NCBI RefSeq assembly: GCF_008933955.1
Contig: NZ_WBXO01000002.1
Span: 186,001 to 250,000 of the forward strand
Direction: 5' to 3'
Length of the DNA stretch: 64,000 nucleotides
Source: Heliorestis acidaminivorans
Lineage (GTDB): Bacteria; Bacillota; Desulfitobacteriia; Heliobacteriales; Heliobacteriaceae
Shown piece after piece: positions 40,966-50,199 of the stretch. A program made the position numbers and the translations under genes. The stretch's first letter is position 1; each line of letters opens with the position of its first letter. The notes under the pieces are model-generated. The model saw only the letters and a list, made by a program, of their open reading frames with translations. It was not told the DNA's origin and searched no databases.

Positions 40966-43203
40966 TTAGTTCAGGTTAGCAGTTTGAGTTGCGGCATCCC
41001 AAGTTGCTACAGCACCGAAGCGCTCAGCAATGTGACGAAGTGGCAACATAACGCGACCTGGTTCTGCGATTTCAGGAGCAACATCCATAGTGATAGTAGC
41101 GCCGTTGACAGTTAGTACGTTAGAACCAACAGTAACTTGAACTACTGTAGAACCTTGAATTAGGGTAGCTGTTTGGTTAGCGCCATCCCAGATGATGTTG
41201 GATTCTGCAATACCTAGAGCGTCAGCAACGTAACGAACAGGCATGTAAGTGCGGTCGTTCTTGATGTATGGAGCGGCGTCCATAGTCTTGGCAACACCGT
41301 TTACATAGTAAGTGGTGTCGTTAACTGTGAAGGAAGCAGTGCGCTTCACGTCGCCAGGAGCTGGTGTGCTTACTTTAGCAATTACAGCTCTTGCTGCTGT
41401 GGAGCTTGTGAAGACGCCAGCAGGAATCTCAGTGAGAGCGTTGCCTCTGATGGAAACTTCAACGTTACCTTCTGGAACTGTGCGGTCTACAGTGAGGTTA
41501 ATTCCGCTTACTTTAATTGTAGAAGGAACAGTACTAGTTGCACGAGTGTTAACGATAGCAACTCTTCTGTTGTTAATAGTTGTAGTTGTTGCACTACCAG
41601 GCTCTAGTACAAGGTCACCTTCTACAACTTCAAACTTTGGAGTGGAAGTGAAGTCAACACCTAAAGGAAGTTCGATAGCGATTTGGTTATGACCAGCGCG
41701 GGACATGATAGATTCTTGAGCAGACTCTGTAATCACGATATCAGAAGCTGGTTGGTTAGCAAGACCAATTTTAACTTCGTTAACATTGGCTACTTCTGCA
41801 GTTATAGGTGCCGCTACTTTACCAAGTAGAAGCTTACCAGATACACCTGCTGTACCAGCAACTTCAACGATTAGGTCACCTCTGAAGTTAGGAGCAATTA
41901 AGATTTCACCTTTTTCGAAGACAACTTTAGCTGCATCTTCAGATGGAGTATTGATAGTTGCACGAATGGTGCGACGCTCGGTGTCTACAGGAGCCCAGAT
42001 ACCGTCGCCAAAGGATGGAGTTACAAATAGACCATCAGTGTTGTTGGACTCACTGCTATCAATTACAGGTGCTTGTGTCAAGGCATTGTTAGCACCTTCT
42101 GCTCTGTTATGAGCCCACTTGGTGTTTTCAGGAAGAGTTAATGTGATGGTACGACCTCTAGGCATGCTACCGGCAAGAGTTTCTTCGATAACAATTTTAC
42201 CGATTTCTTCGCCACTACGGCCAGCTGTTAAAGTTGGAACTTCTCCAAAGCTATCAACATTCACGCCATAGTCACCATAGAAGCCAACAACTAGAGATGA
42301 TGGTGTAACAGAGCTTTTACCACTTAAAGTAACAGCAACGTCACCTTTTTTGGCTAAAGACTCATCTACTTCAACTTCTAGATTAGAGAGAACAATGTAA
42401 GAAGCTTGAGTGGATTGACCTCTGTTGTTTCCAGTGCTGTATACATAAGGATCTGCTTCTGTTCCAGCACCAGTTCTTTCAGCTACTTTAACTTCTAGAG
42501 TACGTCCCGCATCAGAAACTCTACCGTAGTAAGCTTCTACGTTACCCCATTCTGGAGCGATTACTGTGTTTTCAGCAGGTGCTACCCAGGTAAAACCTTG
42601 GGGAAGCTTCAGCTTGATGCTATCGTTACCAGATTTGAATGCACCAGGGCGGTCTTCTTTGATGCGGATTGGTTCAATTACAGTACCAGAAGAACCAAAG
42701 TTATTTACATCGTCAATTGTTGCAGTTACTGTTCCTGCTCCAACAGTAGCGATGGTAACAGATGCGTTTTTGAAGATGGAGTTTGCAGGTGCTTCAAAGT
42801 TAATCTTGAAGTCTCCTGTGAGACCTGAAGGAACAGTTACTTCATCTAGATCAATGACGAGACGGCCTTTTGCGTTTTCAGATTCAAGTGAAACTACAAA
42901 TCTGTATTCTGTATCACTGTTTTGGGTAACTGCTGCATTTTTGAAAGAACCAGTTACATTGTAAGCAACTTCAGCTACAGTGCTGTTATTAGGAAGTCTA
43001 AGAATAAAGGCATGGTCACCATCGGCTGCTGCAAATTCTGGAACTTCTACAATTACACGAGAATCAAAAGTTCCACCTGGTGCGGCTACACCAACTTGTG
43101 GTACTGAGAAAGTGCTTGCAAATGCGCCCATCGGTAAAATCATGCTGAGTACGAACATCAGCGTGACTAATAAAGCGATAGACTTTTTGTTTTTCTTAAA
43201 CAA
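40966..43203 (-). CDS. S-layer-type surface protein with C-terminal stalk domain (paralogue 2)
   Basis: Secreted protein of 745 residues. The true start is TTG at 43203: AGGAGG lies 8 bases before it and the product then begins FKKNKKSIALLVTLMFVLSM, the same signal peptide as paralogue 1. The frame extends upstream to 43386, but that part is leader RNA. The body is beta-rich with VIEPIRIKEDRPGAFKSG and RGDLIVEVAGTAGVSGKLLL; the C-terminus has stalk repeats KNDRTYMPVRYVADALGI and EPGRVMLPLRHIAERFGA. It ends shortly after the last stalk strand. Likely an envelope structural protein. It lies divergently from the ECF sigma gene, with a 326-base region between the starts. Confidence 0.87.
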   Translation of the reverse strand: MFKKNKKSIALLVTLMFVLSMILPMGAFASTFSVPQVGVAAPGGTFDSRVIVEVPEFAAADGDHAFILRLPNNSTVAEVAYNVTGSFKNAAVTQNSDTEYRFVVSLESENAKGRLVIDLDEVTVPSGLTGDFKINFEAPANSIFKNASVTIATVGAGTVTATIDDVNNFGSSGTVIEPIRIKEDRPGAFKSGNDSIKLKLPQGFTWVAPAENTVIAPEWGNVEAYYGRVSDAGRTLEVKVAERTGAGTEADPYVYSTGNNRGQSTQASYIVLSNLEVEVDESLAKKGDVAVTLSGKSSVTPSSLVVGFYGDYGVNVDSFGEVPTLTAGRSGEEIGKIVIEETLAGSMPRGRTITLTLPENTKWAHNRAEGANNALTQAPVIDSSESNNTDGLFVTPSFGDGIWAPVDTERRTIRATINTPSEDAAKVVFEKGEILIAPNFRGDLIVEVAGTAGVSGKLLLGKVAAPITAEVANVNEVKIGLANQPASDIVITESAQESIMSRAGHNQIAIELPLGVDFTSTPKFEVVEGDLVLEPGSATTTTINNRRVAIVNTRATSTVPSTIKVSGINLTVDRTVPEGNVEVSIRGNALTEIPAGVFTSSTAARAVIAKVSTPAPGDVKRTASFTVNDTTYYVNGVAKTMDAAPYIKNDRTYMPVRYVADALGIAESNIIWDGANQTATLIQGSTVVQVTVGSNVLTVNGATITMDVAPEIAEPGRVMLPLRHIAERFGAVATWDAATQTANLN

Positions 43204-43299
43204 GTCTTGTCCCTCCTGAAGTATGTTTCTTTTAATAGTGGTACTTTGGAAGCTTGAAACCTTGGTGCGAGTCTTGCTATAAAACTTTTGATGTACAGA

Positions 43300-43329
43300 C
43301 AGCCAGTTTAGTGGCTGACCACCTCCCCC
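43300..43329 (-). promoter_or_regulatory. leader element: orphan Shine-Dalgarno plus hairpin (copy 2)
   Basis: Minus strand GGGGGAGGT (43321-43329) then CAGCCA-ctaaac-TGGCTG, a perfect 6-bp stem (43300-43317). It lies about 118 bases before the TTG start, which has its own AGGAGG. Same order of parts as at 39442-39469. The divergent gap 43204-43529 also must hold the promoters of both genes; I could not place them confidently. Confidence 0.5.
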
Positions 43330-43529
43330 GTAGGGTGTTTTTTGTGTTATTCTGTTTACACTAAGATATTTCGCTTTTTTATGCATGAATGTTGGGGTCG
43401 TTTTAGAAAAACTGTGAAAAATATTTTTTTAGTTTATCTAATGGGGCAAAAGGAACTTTTTCTTCTTGTTCTTTGTCTAATTACATAACCGGGCTCGTTA
43501 TTGACTTGTCCGGAAGGAGCGTCGTAAAG

Positions 43530-44162
43530 TTGGACAATATGAGACTTCTAGTGCAACAGGCCCAGAAAGGCGATCGACAAGCTTTCGAGAAGCTCGTTAC
43601 TATGTATCAAGATCGCGTCTATGCGCTCAGTTATCGTATGGCTGGCAATCCTGATGATGCACAAGATCTGGCGCAGGAAGCTTTTATCCGCGCCTACTCT
43701 TCTCTGGCTTCCTTTCGACAAGATGCTGACTTTGGCACTTGGATTCATCGCATTACTGTTAATACGTGGATTAATATGCAGAGAAAGAATAAGCGTGCTA
43801 CTGTTGTTTCTCTCGATGAGCCCATGCATACAAGCGATGGTGAAGTGCAGAGGGAGTTAGCGGCTACGAGTGAAGGGCCAGAAGAGTTTGTGGAGCGGCG
43901 AGAGACAAGCGACCGGATTCGCCAGGCTTTGTTGGAGTTGAAACCGGAGCATCGGGCTGTCATCGTCTTACGGGAAATGCAAGGTTATTCTTATGAAGAA
44001 GTAGCAGAGATGCTTGACTGTACTTTAGGAACGGTAAAGTCTCGCATCAATCGGGCTCGTAACGCTTTAAAGGAAAAGTTATTGTCCCTTGCTCCATCGA
44101 CGGGCATGGGTCTTACTCATAAGAAGTCTAAGTCTACGCGACAGGGAGGTGAAGGAATATGA
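43530..44162 (+). CDS. ECF-family RNA polymerase sigma factor (SigW-like)
   Basis: Group 4 sigma-70 factor of about 210 residues. Region 2 is AFEKLVTMYQDRVYALSYRM through DAQDLAQEAFIRAYSSLASF and DFGTWIHRITVN. Region 4 is LLELKPEHRAVIVLREMQGY with the helix-turn-helix YSYEEVAEMLDCTLGTVKSR. The TTG at 43530 is preferred: AAGGAG lies 10 bases upstream, while the longer frame starting at 43473 has no site and the ATG at 43539 is too far. The following anti-sigma gene overlaps by 4 bases. This pair is the only plus-strand unit of the window and is divergent from the S-layer-type gene. It likely senses envelope conditions; its targets are not known. Confidence 0.93.
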   Translation: MDNMRLLVQQAQKGDRQAFEKLVTMYQDRVYALSYRMAGNPDDAQDLAQEAFIRAYSSLASFRQDADFGTWIHRITVNTWINMQRKNKRATVVSLDEPMHTSDGEVQRELAATSEGPEEFVERRETSDRIRQALLELKPEHRAVIVLREMQGYSYEEVAEMLDCTLGTVKSRINRARNALKEKLLSLAPSTGMGLTHKKSKSTRQGGEGI

Positions 44163-45319
44163 TGAACTGCCAGGAAGTTAAAGAGCTTTTGTCTCTTTAT
44201 ATAGATGAATACGTGAGCGAGAATGAAGCTATGGCCATTGAGCAACACCTGGCAGACTGTTCTTACTGTCGCGAGGAGTTAGATCTGTTAAGAATGGTTA
44301 TGGAGAGTCTCCGTGATGTAGGTGACTCTTATCCTACGAAAGCCCCAGAGGGTTTTGTACAGTCTGTCATGGAGAGGTTGCCACTATCTGAGCCTACCAC
44401 CTCTACTTCAAAGCGCTCATTGTGGAGTACTTGGAGCTATAGCTCTCGACGCTATGTAGCGGCGGCGGCGGCACTTTTTGTGGTAGCCGCTGGTGCAATG
44501 GGCTTGACTGTTCAGCAAAGCGGTGTAGATGGAACTAATCAGATGGCTGAGCAAGGCTCTTCTTCTCAAGGTGCTGGTCTAGATAATAGAGCAGGTCTAG
44601 AGCTTCTGGCCCAAGAGGATTTTTCTCAGCAGGGTCTTGCTAGTTCTGCTTCGGACGATAGATTGTTAGGCTCTGAGGGAGCGACATTCAATTCTAATGG
44701 CGCTGGTGATGAGTCTTCATCTATAGCTAGTTCTGATGACATAGGATCTATAGAAGGTAATGGTGCGGCTGGTTCTACAGGCTCTACTGGTACAGCTCCT
44801 GTAGAACAGAGGGCGCGAGATACTAGTTCAGGTCGAGATGCTGTACAAATGGCGGCTGTTGATGATAGTAAAGTCTTTTTGAGCAAGGAACGGGTTATTA
44901 CGAGTACGCTCTTTAAGATAGCTGTTGATAATCTAGAGGCCGCACAAGCTGATGTAATCGCCTTGGCAAACCAGGCTGGTAACGCTGTTCATAAAGTGTC
45001 TACGCGAGATGATCAGGGAAATGTTGTGGAGATCTTACGTTTCTACGGTGCTGTAGGTGCTTCTGATTATTACGCTCAGCAAGCACAAGGCGTAGGTAAT
45101 GTTCTAGAGCGCAAAGTAGAAAGCCAGAATATAACGGAAAGATTTAATGAAATGGTAGAACAGCGTCGTCAATTAATGGCTCAGCGAGATAGCACGAGTG
45201 ATCTTGCAAAGCGACGTCATATTGATGGTCAGCTTAACTCCTTAGAGAAGCAGTTGGAGACATGGGAGAAAGAGTCTTCTAGTCATGTTATTGTCTTCTG
45301 GTTAACAGTTGCTAGGTAA
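44159..45319 (+). CDS. membrane anti-sigma factor with zinc-finger and DUF4349-like domain
   Basis: A 386-residue protein. The N-terminal 45 residues form a ZAS/zf-HC2 anti-sigma domain (His30, Cys34, Cys37 in EQHLADCSYCREEL, plus Cys4). A single membrane helix lies at about 100-120 (YVAAAAALFVVAAGAMGL). A low-complexity Ser/Gly/Gln region runs to about 240. The outside C-terminal part (KVFLSKERVITSTLFKIAVD to VIVFWLTVAR) resembles DUF4349, with a coiled coil at 330-370. Unlike many DUF4349 proteins there is no second membrane helix at the end. It overlaps the sigma gene (ATGA) and presumably holds that sigma factor at the membrane until an outside signal is received. Confidence 0.87.
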   Translation: MMNCQEVKELLSLYIDEYVSENEAMAIEQHLADCSYCREELDLLRMVMESLRDVGDSYPTKAPEGFVQSVMERLPLSEPTTSTSKRSLWSTWSYSSRRYVAAAAALFVVAAGAMGLTVQQSGVDGTNQMAEQGSSSQGAGLDNRAGLELLAQEDFSQQGLASSASDDRLLGSEGATFNSNGAGDESSSIASSDDIGSIEGNGAAGSTGSTGTAPVEQRARDTSSGRDAVQMAAVDDSKVFLSKERVITSTLFKIAVDNLEAAQADVIALANQAGNAVHKVSTRDDQGNVVEILRFYGAVGASDYYAQQAQGVGNVLERKVESQNITERFNEMVEQRRQLMAQRDSTSDLAKRRHIDGQLNSLEKQLETWEKESSSHVIVFWLTVAR

Positions 45320-45365
45320 AGCTCTAGGGTATACGGGTATACTTTAAGGATATGTTACAGTAGAA

Positions 45366-45423
45366 AAGAAGAAGGTAGTGAACGGAGTCTTGTAACTCCT
45401 GTCCACTACCTTCTTCTTTTTCT
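45366..45423 (+). terminator. terminator shared by anti-sigma and protease genes
   Basis: A long hairpin: AAGAAGAAGGTAGTG (45366-45380) pairs with CACTACCTTCTTCTT (45404-45418), with an inner pairing of GGAGT and ACTCC, followed by T-rich sequence. It lies between two converging genes and is symmetric enough to serve both. Confidence 0.85.
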
Positions 45424-45498
45424 TCTTAAGTTTCTTTAGCTGAACTTTGTATTCTTTAGGAATTTATGCTTTAGCTTTAGCTTTATCTTATTGCTCTT

Positions 45499-48400
45499 TC
45501 AATCTACTTTGATATCTTGTTCTGCAAGATGGTGAAGCAGTTGTTCTATGAGAATAATACTTTGCGCTCTTGTAAGTGGTTCAAAAGGACGATAGCCTTC
45601 TTCTCCCCACTTTTCAGGAAACGGAAATGGTTGATTAGGAAGTCTAGAAAGAATAGACCAGCCTTCTCCCTGCTGTACTTCTTGTTGTGGAAAAAAGAAG
45701 TTGTGTTCGCTATTATGAAAAATTTCCCTTTGCCAACTCTGAGCAACAGCATGTTGAGCCCACAACGGGATAGCATCATGATCTTCTATTGTAGCTAAGA
45801 TTGCAGAGACTTCTTCTTCCTGCGGCCAACCTAGGGCTCTTGATAGGAGTAAAGCAAATTCAAGGCGGTTGATGGCCTCATCTGGACGAAAATAGCGGTC
45901 TTCGTTTCCTGTGATGATGCCTTTGAGGGAAAGTCTTTGCAGGCTTTCTTCAGCCCAGTGTCCTTTTATGTCTTGTAGTGTCGATGCTTGGGTAGTTGGT
46001 ATGGATACTTTTTGTCCCGTTATAGCACCTGTTGCCGCCATGGCTACTAGTTGGATCTCCTTTTCTCCTGCTGGATAGTCAAAATACCAGACAAATCTGC
46101 CCTGACTGTCTACTGTTACTTTTTCCCGTACTGTGCCGCTCTGGTAATAGGCATATAGCTTTGTTGCTGAAGTTTGGCCTGTTACAAAGAGTCGATTCTG
46201 GAGCTGAAAGAAGGATTGGATTTGCAGGTAAGGTGCTGTGAAAGCTTCTCTGCTTTTGCCTTGTACCATGGCGACAATTTCTTCTGTAGGCGGTGGTGCC
46301 ATGAGAGTAGTTAGTTCTATTGTTTCTCCTACTACTAGATCAGTTGGTTCTATGAGGTAGCCGTTTTTTAGAATGACTGTTCGTGGGCTTAACTGATAGG
46401 ATCTGCCACTTAAAGTAATTAGACTGTGATCACTGCTTCGATAGTTAGCAAAGATCTCTTCTCTTTCTTCAGCTACTTCTATGCTATCTATGCGTTTGAC
46501 TTGTTGGCCTGTGGAGTTAAGAGTAAGCCAAGTCCAAGTGCCTAGTGGTACTGTAACCAAGTCGGCAGGCATGCCCCAGCGATATACTTGCAAATCTGGT
46601 GCTAATGTGTACTGCTCTAGTCGATTGTGTTGGTTGACTAGGTAGAGCTGTTTTTGTTGATTGTTGTGATAGACGACGCGACCCCAGCGTATCTGTGAGT
46701 AGGCTCTAATGTCTACTAAGCTCTGACTGTCTGGCAACACCATAGCGGTGATGTAGTCACCAACTTGAAGGTCTTCAATTACCGCTTCTTCATCGTCTCG
46801 ATGTACCTGACTACCTTCAAGAAGTTGATAGGTGTCGCCACCTTCTACAAAAGTTAGTCTTTTGCTATTAGGATCGATGCTCTCAATAGTGCCCTGTATA
46901 CTTTGGCGACGAATGGCTAGATGATGGATTTGTCCTGTCTGAGGTGATTGGACGAGACGGACAGCCATACCGGGTAAAAGTTCTTGAAAGTTAGTTGTAC
47001 TGTGAAAAGGCATGTCTCGCCAGACTTTGCCGACTGGTGCATCTTCGAAGGTGACAGCTAGTTGAGGACTGCCTCTATAGATGGTACTGTCTCGGAGCAG
47101 GCGAAGCTGATTCTCTCCTTGATTGGCTCTTTCGACGATACCTTCTTTTTCTATGTAGGTGCTGTCAGCTTGCCAGATTGTTTGTGTGGAAGGGTTAACT
47201 ATGGCTCTAATTTCACTGCCTGGTAAAAGGGACTGCAGGGTTTCTTGCTTTTCTCCGTTTACTGTTAAGGCTATCTGTGGTGAAAGGTAGTAACCTCCTT
47301 CACGGACAGCTGAACTCATCTCTAGAATCATGGCCTGTTCTCCATCGATGACTGCTTGGACAGCACCTGTATGCCAGATCCGAGAGATAAGGTAGGTGCG
47401 GAGGTTCGTCTGATAGAGATCTGCTCCGTAAGGAAGGCCCTCTATCTCTAGGTTTTTGATCGCTTCGTTTTCTACATAAAGGCTCTGGTAGGCTTTCCAG
47501 GGCACTTTCTTTCCATTGTCTAAGTGCAGGTAGGTGATTGTTTCCTTTTGGGCCGCTGAAATTTCATCTTCATCTTCTGGTTGGCTTTCTTGTGACAATG
47601 AGAAAAAGGGTTCTTCAGAAGGAATTGCTCCTCTTCCCTGTCCTGTGACGATGCCTTGTAAAGGTAATTGACCGTAAACAAGGGCATAATCCTGTGCTAC
47701 TTGGCCCGTACTTTGGGTACTTTGCGATGCTTTTTCTGCTACTGTAGAAGCTCGGACAATGATCTGATATGTACCATATTGTGGTTCGGCTATGTAGACT
47801 TGCTCTACGTTATTAAGTCGATCAAAATCATTACTTCCAAGAAAGTGGTTGCCCATAAATTCTTGACCGTCCGGGGCAATTACGAGTAGATCTAGATCGT
47901 TTACTAATGTATTGCTCGTACTTGTGCCTGCCTCAGCGGCAGGATCGGTCCAAGCAAGTGTAATTTTGAGTGGTTCAGTAGAGTTATATACAGAGTAACG
48001 ATAAATAGCTTCTTCGTCTTCTTGTAGGCCTTTGTGTTCGTCACGGTAGAAGAAACTTTTATCTTGTAAGGCCAAGATTGTGCTGGCTAGATCGATTGTG
48101 CCAAAGCCTTCTAGGGAGGGTCCGGCTTCATTAGTTCGAGCTCCGTTAATAAGCAGGGCTTTGATAAGGGCTGAGGAAGGAGATTCCTTTGGTCCGCTTT
48201 GAGGTCCTTGATTAGATGTTGTCATTAAGTATTGTCTTAGCAAAGCAACAGCACCGCCCGCAACAGCTGAAGCCATACTAGTGCCTTGCATGCGTGTGTA
48301 TTCTTCATGAGCTGGAAAGTTACTTTCTATGTATCTAGAGCGAGGAGCAACTATAGAAGTTCCTGGAGCAAGTAATTCTGGTTTTATGCGTCCATCTGCT

Positions 48401-49254
48401 GTAGGTCCACGACTAGATAGTTCCACTGCTGAACCTAGGGGCAGTAAGGTACTGTCAAAGCCTGGTCGAGGACTCTGGGAAGCACCGATGACGAGGGCAT
48501 TTTTGCTGTTGCTCTCTGTAGTTATAGTTCCTCTCTCTGGTCCTGAATTACCAGCGCCAAAAATAACGAGAAAGTCAGGGTTCTGTCGAATAAAATCGTC
48601 TATTTGAGCTGTTGTGACGCCATAGTAGTTACCGCGACCACCCCAACCGTTGACGTGAATCCGCGCGCCTGCTGAGTAGGCAGGATAAAAAAGTTGTTCT
48701 AGATTAGCCGGCGTTCTTAGTACGCCTTCTTCATTCAGAAGTCCTTGTATGTAAAGGCTAGCACCAGGTGCTAGTCCTTTGTATTGTCCTTTTGAGGCAC
48801 TGCCTGTTCCAGCGATGATGCCAGCCATGTGAGTGCCATGTCCGTTAGTATCGTCGGCTCGATCTCTTCCTGCCCAGGATTGTAGTTGAATGACTTTAGG
48901 CATTTTACCTTCTTCAGAGTGAAAATCAGGATGAAGATCGCTAAGCTGACCGCTGTCAAGGCCACTGTCAGCTAGAGCAACTATTTGTCCTTCTCCTGTA
49001 AGTCCTTTTGCAGTGATTAGACCAGGCAGGCTAACAGGTGTTGCTCCAACTATGTCTCGAGCTCTATCGCTGAGCAGTTCTATTTCTTGATGAGGTTGTT
49101 CTATTTGTGCTTCGTAAGAATATGCAGTATTGGAATTAGCAGGTAGTGATATGAGTAATCCTGCCATGCATAGGACCATGAGGAGCAAGATTGGGAGGTA
49201 AGTTGCAGGACCTTCTTGATGGTTACTGCGAAGTGTTGGAATGGTTCTCTTCAT
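45499..49254 (-). CDS. S8-family subtilisin-like protease with C-terminal SLH region
   Basis: Secreted serine protease of 1251 residues. A hydrophobic signal segment lies at about 18-38. The peptidase domain spans about 80-400 with Asp96 (LADSGLD), His139 (NGHGTHMAG), the oxyanion Asn236 (GAGNSGPE) and Ser326 (GTSMASA). A beta domain with LKITLAWTDPAAEAG follows (about 430-540). A long region (570-1080) of repeated small beta modules such as GTIESIDPNSKRLTF resembles parts of the 55451 SLH protein. One clear SLH domain, DIKGHWAEESLQRLSLKGII, is at about 1120, and two weak ones follow. It would be tethered to the wall polymer and process surface proteins. No classical inhibitor-like propeptide is obvious. 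Confidence 0.9.
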   Translation of the reverse strand: MKRTIPTLRSNHQEGPATYLPILLLMVLCMAGLLISLPANSNTAYSYEAQIEQPHQEIELLSDRARDIVGATPVSLPGLITAKGLTGEGQIVALADSGLDSGQLSDLHPDFHSEEGKMPKVIQLQSWAGRDRADDTNGHGTHMAGIIAGTGSASKGQYKGLAPGASLYIQGLLNEEGVLRTPANLEQLFYPAYSAGARIHVNGWGGRGNYYGVTTAQIDDFIRQNPDFLVIFGAGNSGPERGTITTESNSKNALVIGASQSPRPGFDSTLLPLGSAVELSSRGPTADGRIKPELLAPGTSIVAPRSRYIESNFPAHEEYTRMQGTSMASAVAGGAVALLRQYLMTTSNQGPQSGPKESPSSALIKALLINGARTNEAGPSLEGFGTIDLASTILALQDKSFFYRDEHKGLQEDEEAIYRYSVYNSTEPLKITLAWTDPAAEAGTSTSNTLVNDLDLLVIAPDGQEFMGNHFLGSNDFDRLNNVEQVYIAEPQYGTYQIIVRASTVAEKASQSTQSTGQVAQDYALVYGQLPLQGIVTGQGRGAIPSEEPFFSLSQESQPEDEDEISAAQKETITYLHLDNGKKVPWKAYQSLYVENEAIKNLEIEGLPYGADLYQTNLRTYLISRIWHTGAVQAVIDGEQAMILEMSSAVREGGYYLSPQIALTVNGEKQETLQSLLPGSEIRAIVNPSTQTIWQADSTYIEKEGIVERANQGENQLRLLRDSTIYRGSPQLAVTFEDAPVGKVWRDMPFHSTTNFQELLPGMAVRLVQSPQTGQIHHLAIRRQSIQGTIESIDPNSKRLTFVEGGDTYQLLEGSQVHRDDEEAVIEDLQVGDYITAMVLPDSQSLVDIRAYSQIRWGRVVYHNNQQKQLYLVNQHNRLEQYTLAPDLQVYRWGMPADLVTVPLGTWTWLTLNSTGQQVKRIDSIEVAEEREEIFANYRSSDHSLITLSGRSYQLSPRTVILKNGYLIEPTDLVVGETIELTTLMAPPPTEEIVAMVQGKSREAFTAPYLQIQSFFQLQNRLFVTGQTSATKLYAYYQSGTVREKVTVDSQGRFVWYFDYPAGEKEIQLVAMAATGAITGQKVSIPTTQASTLQDIKGHWAEESLQRLSLKGIITGNEDRYFRPDEAINRLEFALLLSRALGWPQEEEVSAILATIEDHDAIPLWAQHAVAQSWQREIFHNSEHNFFFPQQEVQQGEGWSILSRLPNQPFPFPEKWGEEGYRPFEPLTRAQSIILIEQLLHHLAEQDIKVD

Positions 49255-49383
49255 AGAGTTCCACCTTCCGATAGGAGAATGTCTCCCCTAGCAATCTATC
49301 TTAGATTCTTTTAAATTCTTGAAGTAGTCTAGTCTAGATAGGGTAAAGGGTTTGCTGGGAGTTAGCCGGGAGTTAGCTGGGCG

Positions 49384-50199
49384 TTAGTTAGATCTTTTTT
49401 GTCTTAGTACTTCTAGGGCAAAAAGTGGTAGCCGTACTTGCCTTTTGATTCTTGTCGGTTGGCTGAGTAGGCGGTATAACCATTCGATATGCATTTTTTG
49501 AGTCCATTGGGGCGCTCTTTTTACAGTGCCGGCAAAAACGTCAAAACTCCCACCGACGCCCATGGCAATGTGACCTGCTTGTTGCAGGTTTCTCGCTTGC
49601 TTTTCTGTTACTGTCTTAAAGAGGTTATTGATCCATTTTTCTTGTCGCGGTGCTCCGAGACCGACGAATAGAAGTTGTGGTTTTTTTTCTAGAATTTCTT
49701 CTATGATGATCTGTTCTTCTTCTTTTTTAAAATAACCGTGTCTTGTTCCTGCGATGGACAGGCCGGGGTGAAGTTCTTTTATCTTTTGCCCTGCTTTTTC
49801 CGCTACACCTGGTGCGGCACCGAGGAAGTAGCAAGACCAGTTCTTGCTTCCCGCTACTGTCAGTAGTTCTGCCATAAGATCGATTCCTGTTACTCTTTCT
49901 CTAAGCTTTTCCCCTTGTTGACGGGCGGCCCAGACGACACCAATGCCGTCAGCTGTAACAAGAGAAGCTCCTGCGATGAGTTTTTGTAAGTCTTCGTCCT
50001 TTCTGGCGCTGTAGAGGATCTCGGGGTTAGCAGTAATGATCTGGTGTAGCCCTCCTCTTTCAAGCAACTTACTGATGTGTTGAACTGATTCTTGCAGGGT
50101 AAGTGTGTGAACAGGACTGCCGAGTATATAAATAGAAGGTACCTTATTGATGACGTGCAAGGCCTCCTTCGAGTGTTCTTCTTTCATGTATTTATTCAT
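49384..50199 (-). CDS. tagA: WecG/TagA/CpsF-family N-acetylmannosaminyl-type transferase
   Basis: GT26 glycosyltransferase of 271 residues that adds a ManNAc-type sugar to undecaprenyl-PP-GlcNAc, an early step of wall polymer synthesis. Signature segments: ITANPEILYSARKDEDLQ, LVTADGIGVVWAARQ, RVTGIDLMAELL, and KPQLLFVGLGAPRQEKWI, then GVGGSFDVFAGTVKRAP. The length is normal. The ATG overlaps the stop of the CsaB gene by 4 bases, so both act in one pathway. In S-layer bacteria this TagA-CsaB pairing goes with synthesis of the secondary cell wall polymer that binds SLH domains. It lies directly among SLH genes. Confidence 0.9.
   Translation of the reverse strand: MNKYMKEEHSKEALHVINKVPSIYILGSPVHTLTLQESVQHISKLLERGGLHQIITANPEILYSARKDEDLQKLIAGASLVTADGIGVVWAARQQGEKLRERVTGIDLMAELLTVAGSKNWSCYFLGAAPGVAEKAGQKIKELHPGLSIAGTRHGYFKKEEEQIIIEEILEKKPQLLFVGLGAPRQEKWINNLFKTVTEKQARNLQQAGHIAMGVGGSFDVFAGTVKRAPQWTQKMHIEWLYRLLSQPTRIKRQVRLPLFALEVLRQKRSN

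Noticed and set aside
43230..43345. Cyclic-di-GMP (GEMM) or other known riboswitch in the paralogue 2 leader
   Set aside because: The conserved core bases of GEMM were not found; only the orphan ribosome site and a short hairpin are supported.
43204..43386. N-terminal extension of paralogue 2 to 43386
   Set aside because: The extension has no signal-peptide or paralogue match, while TTG 43203 has a perfect ribosome site and aligns with paralogue 1.
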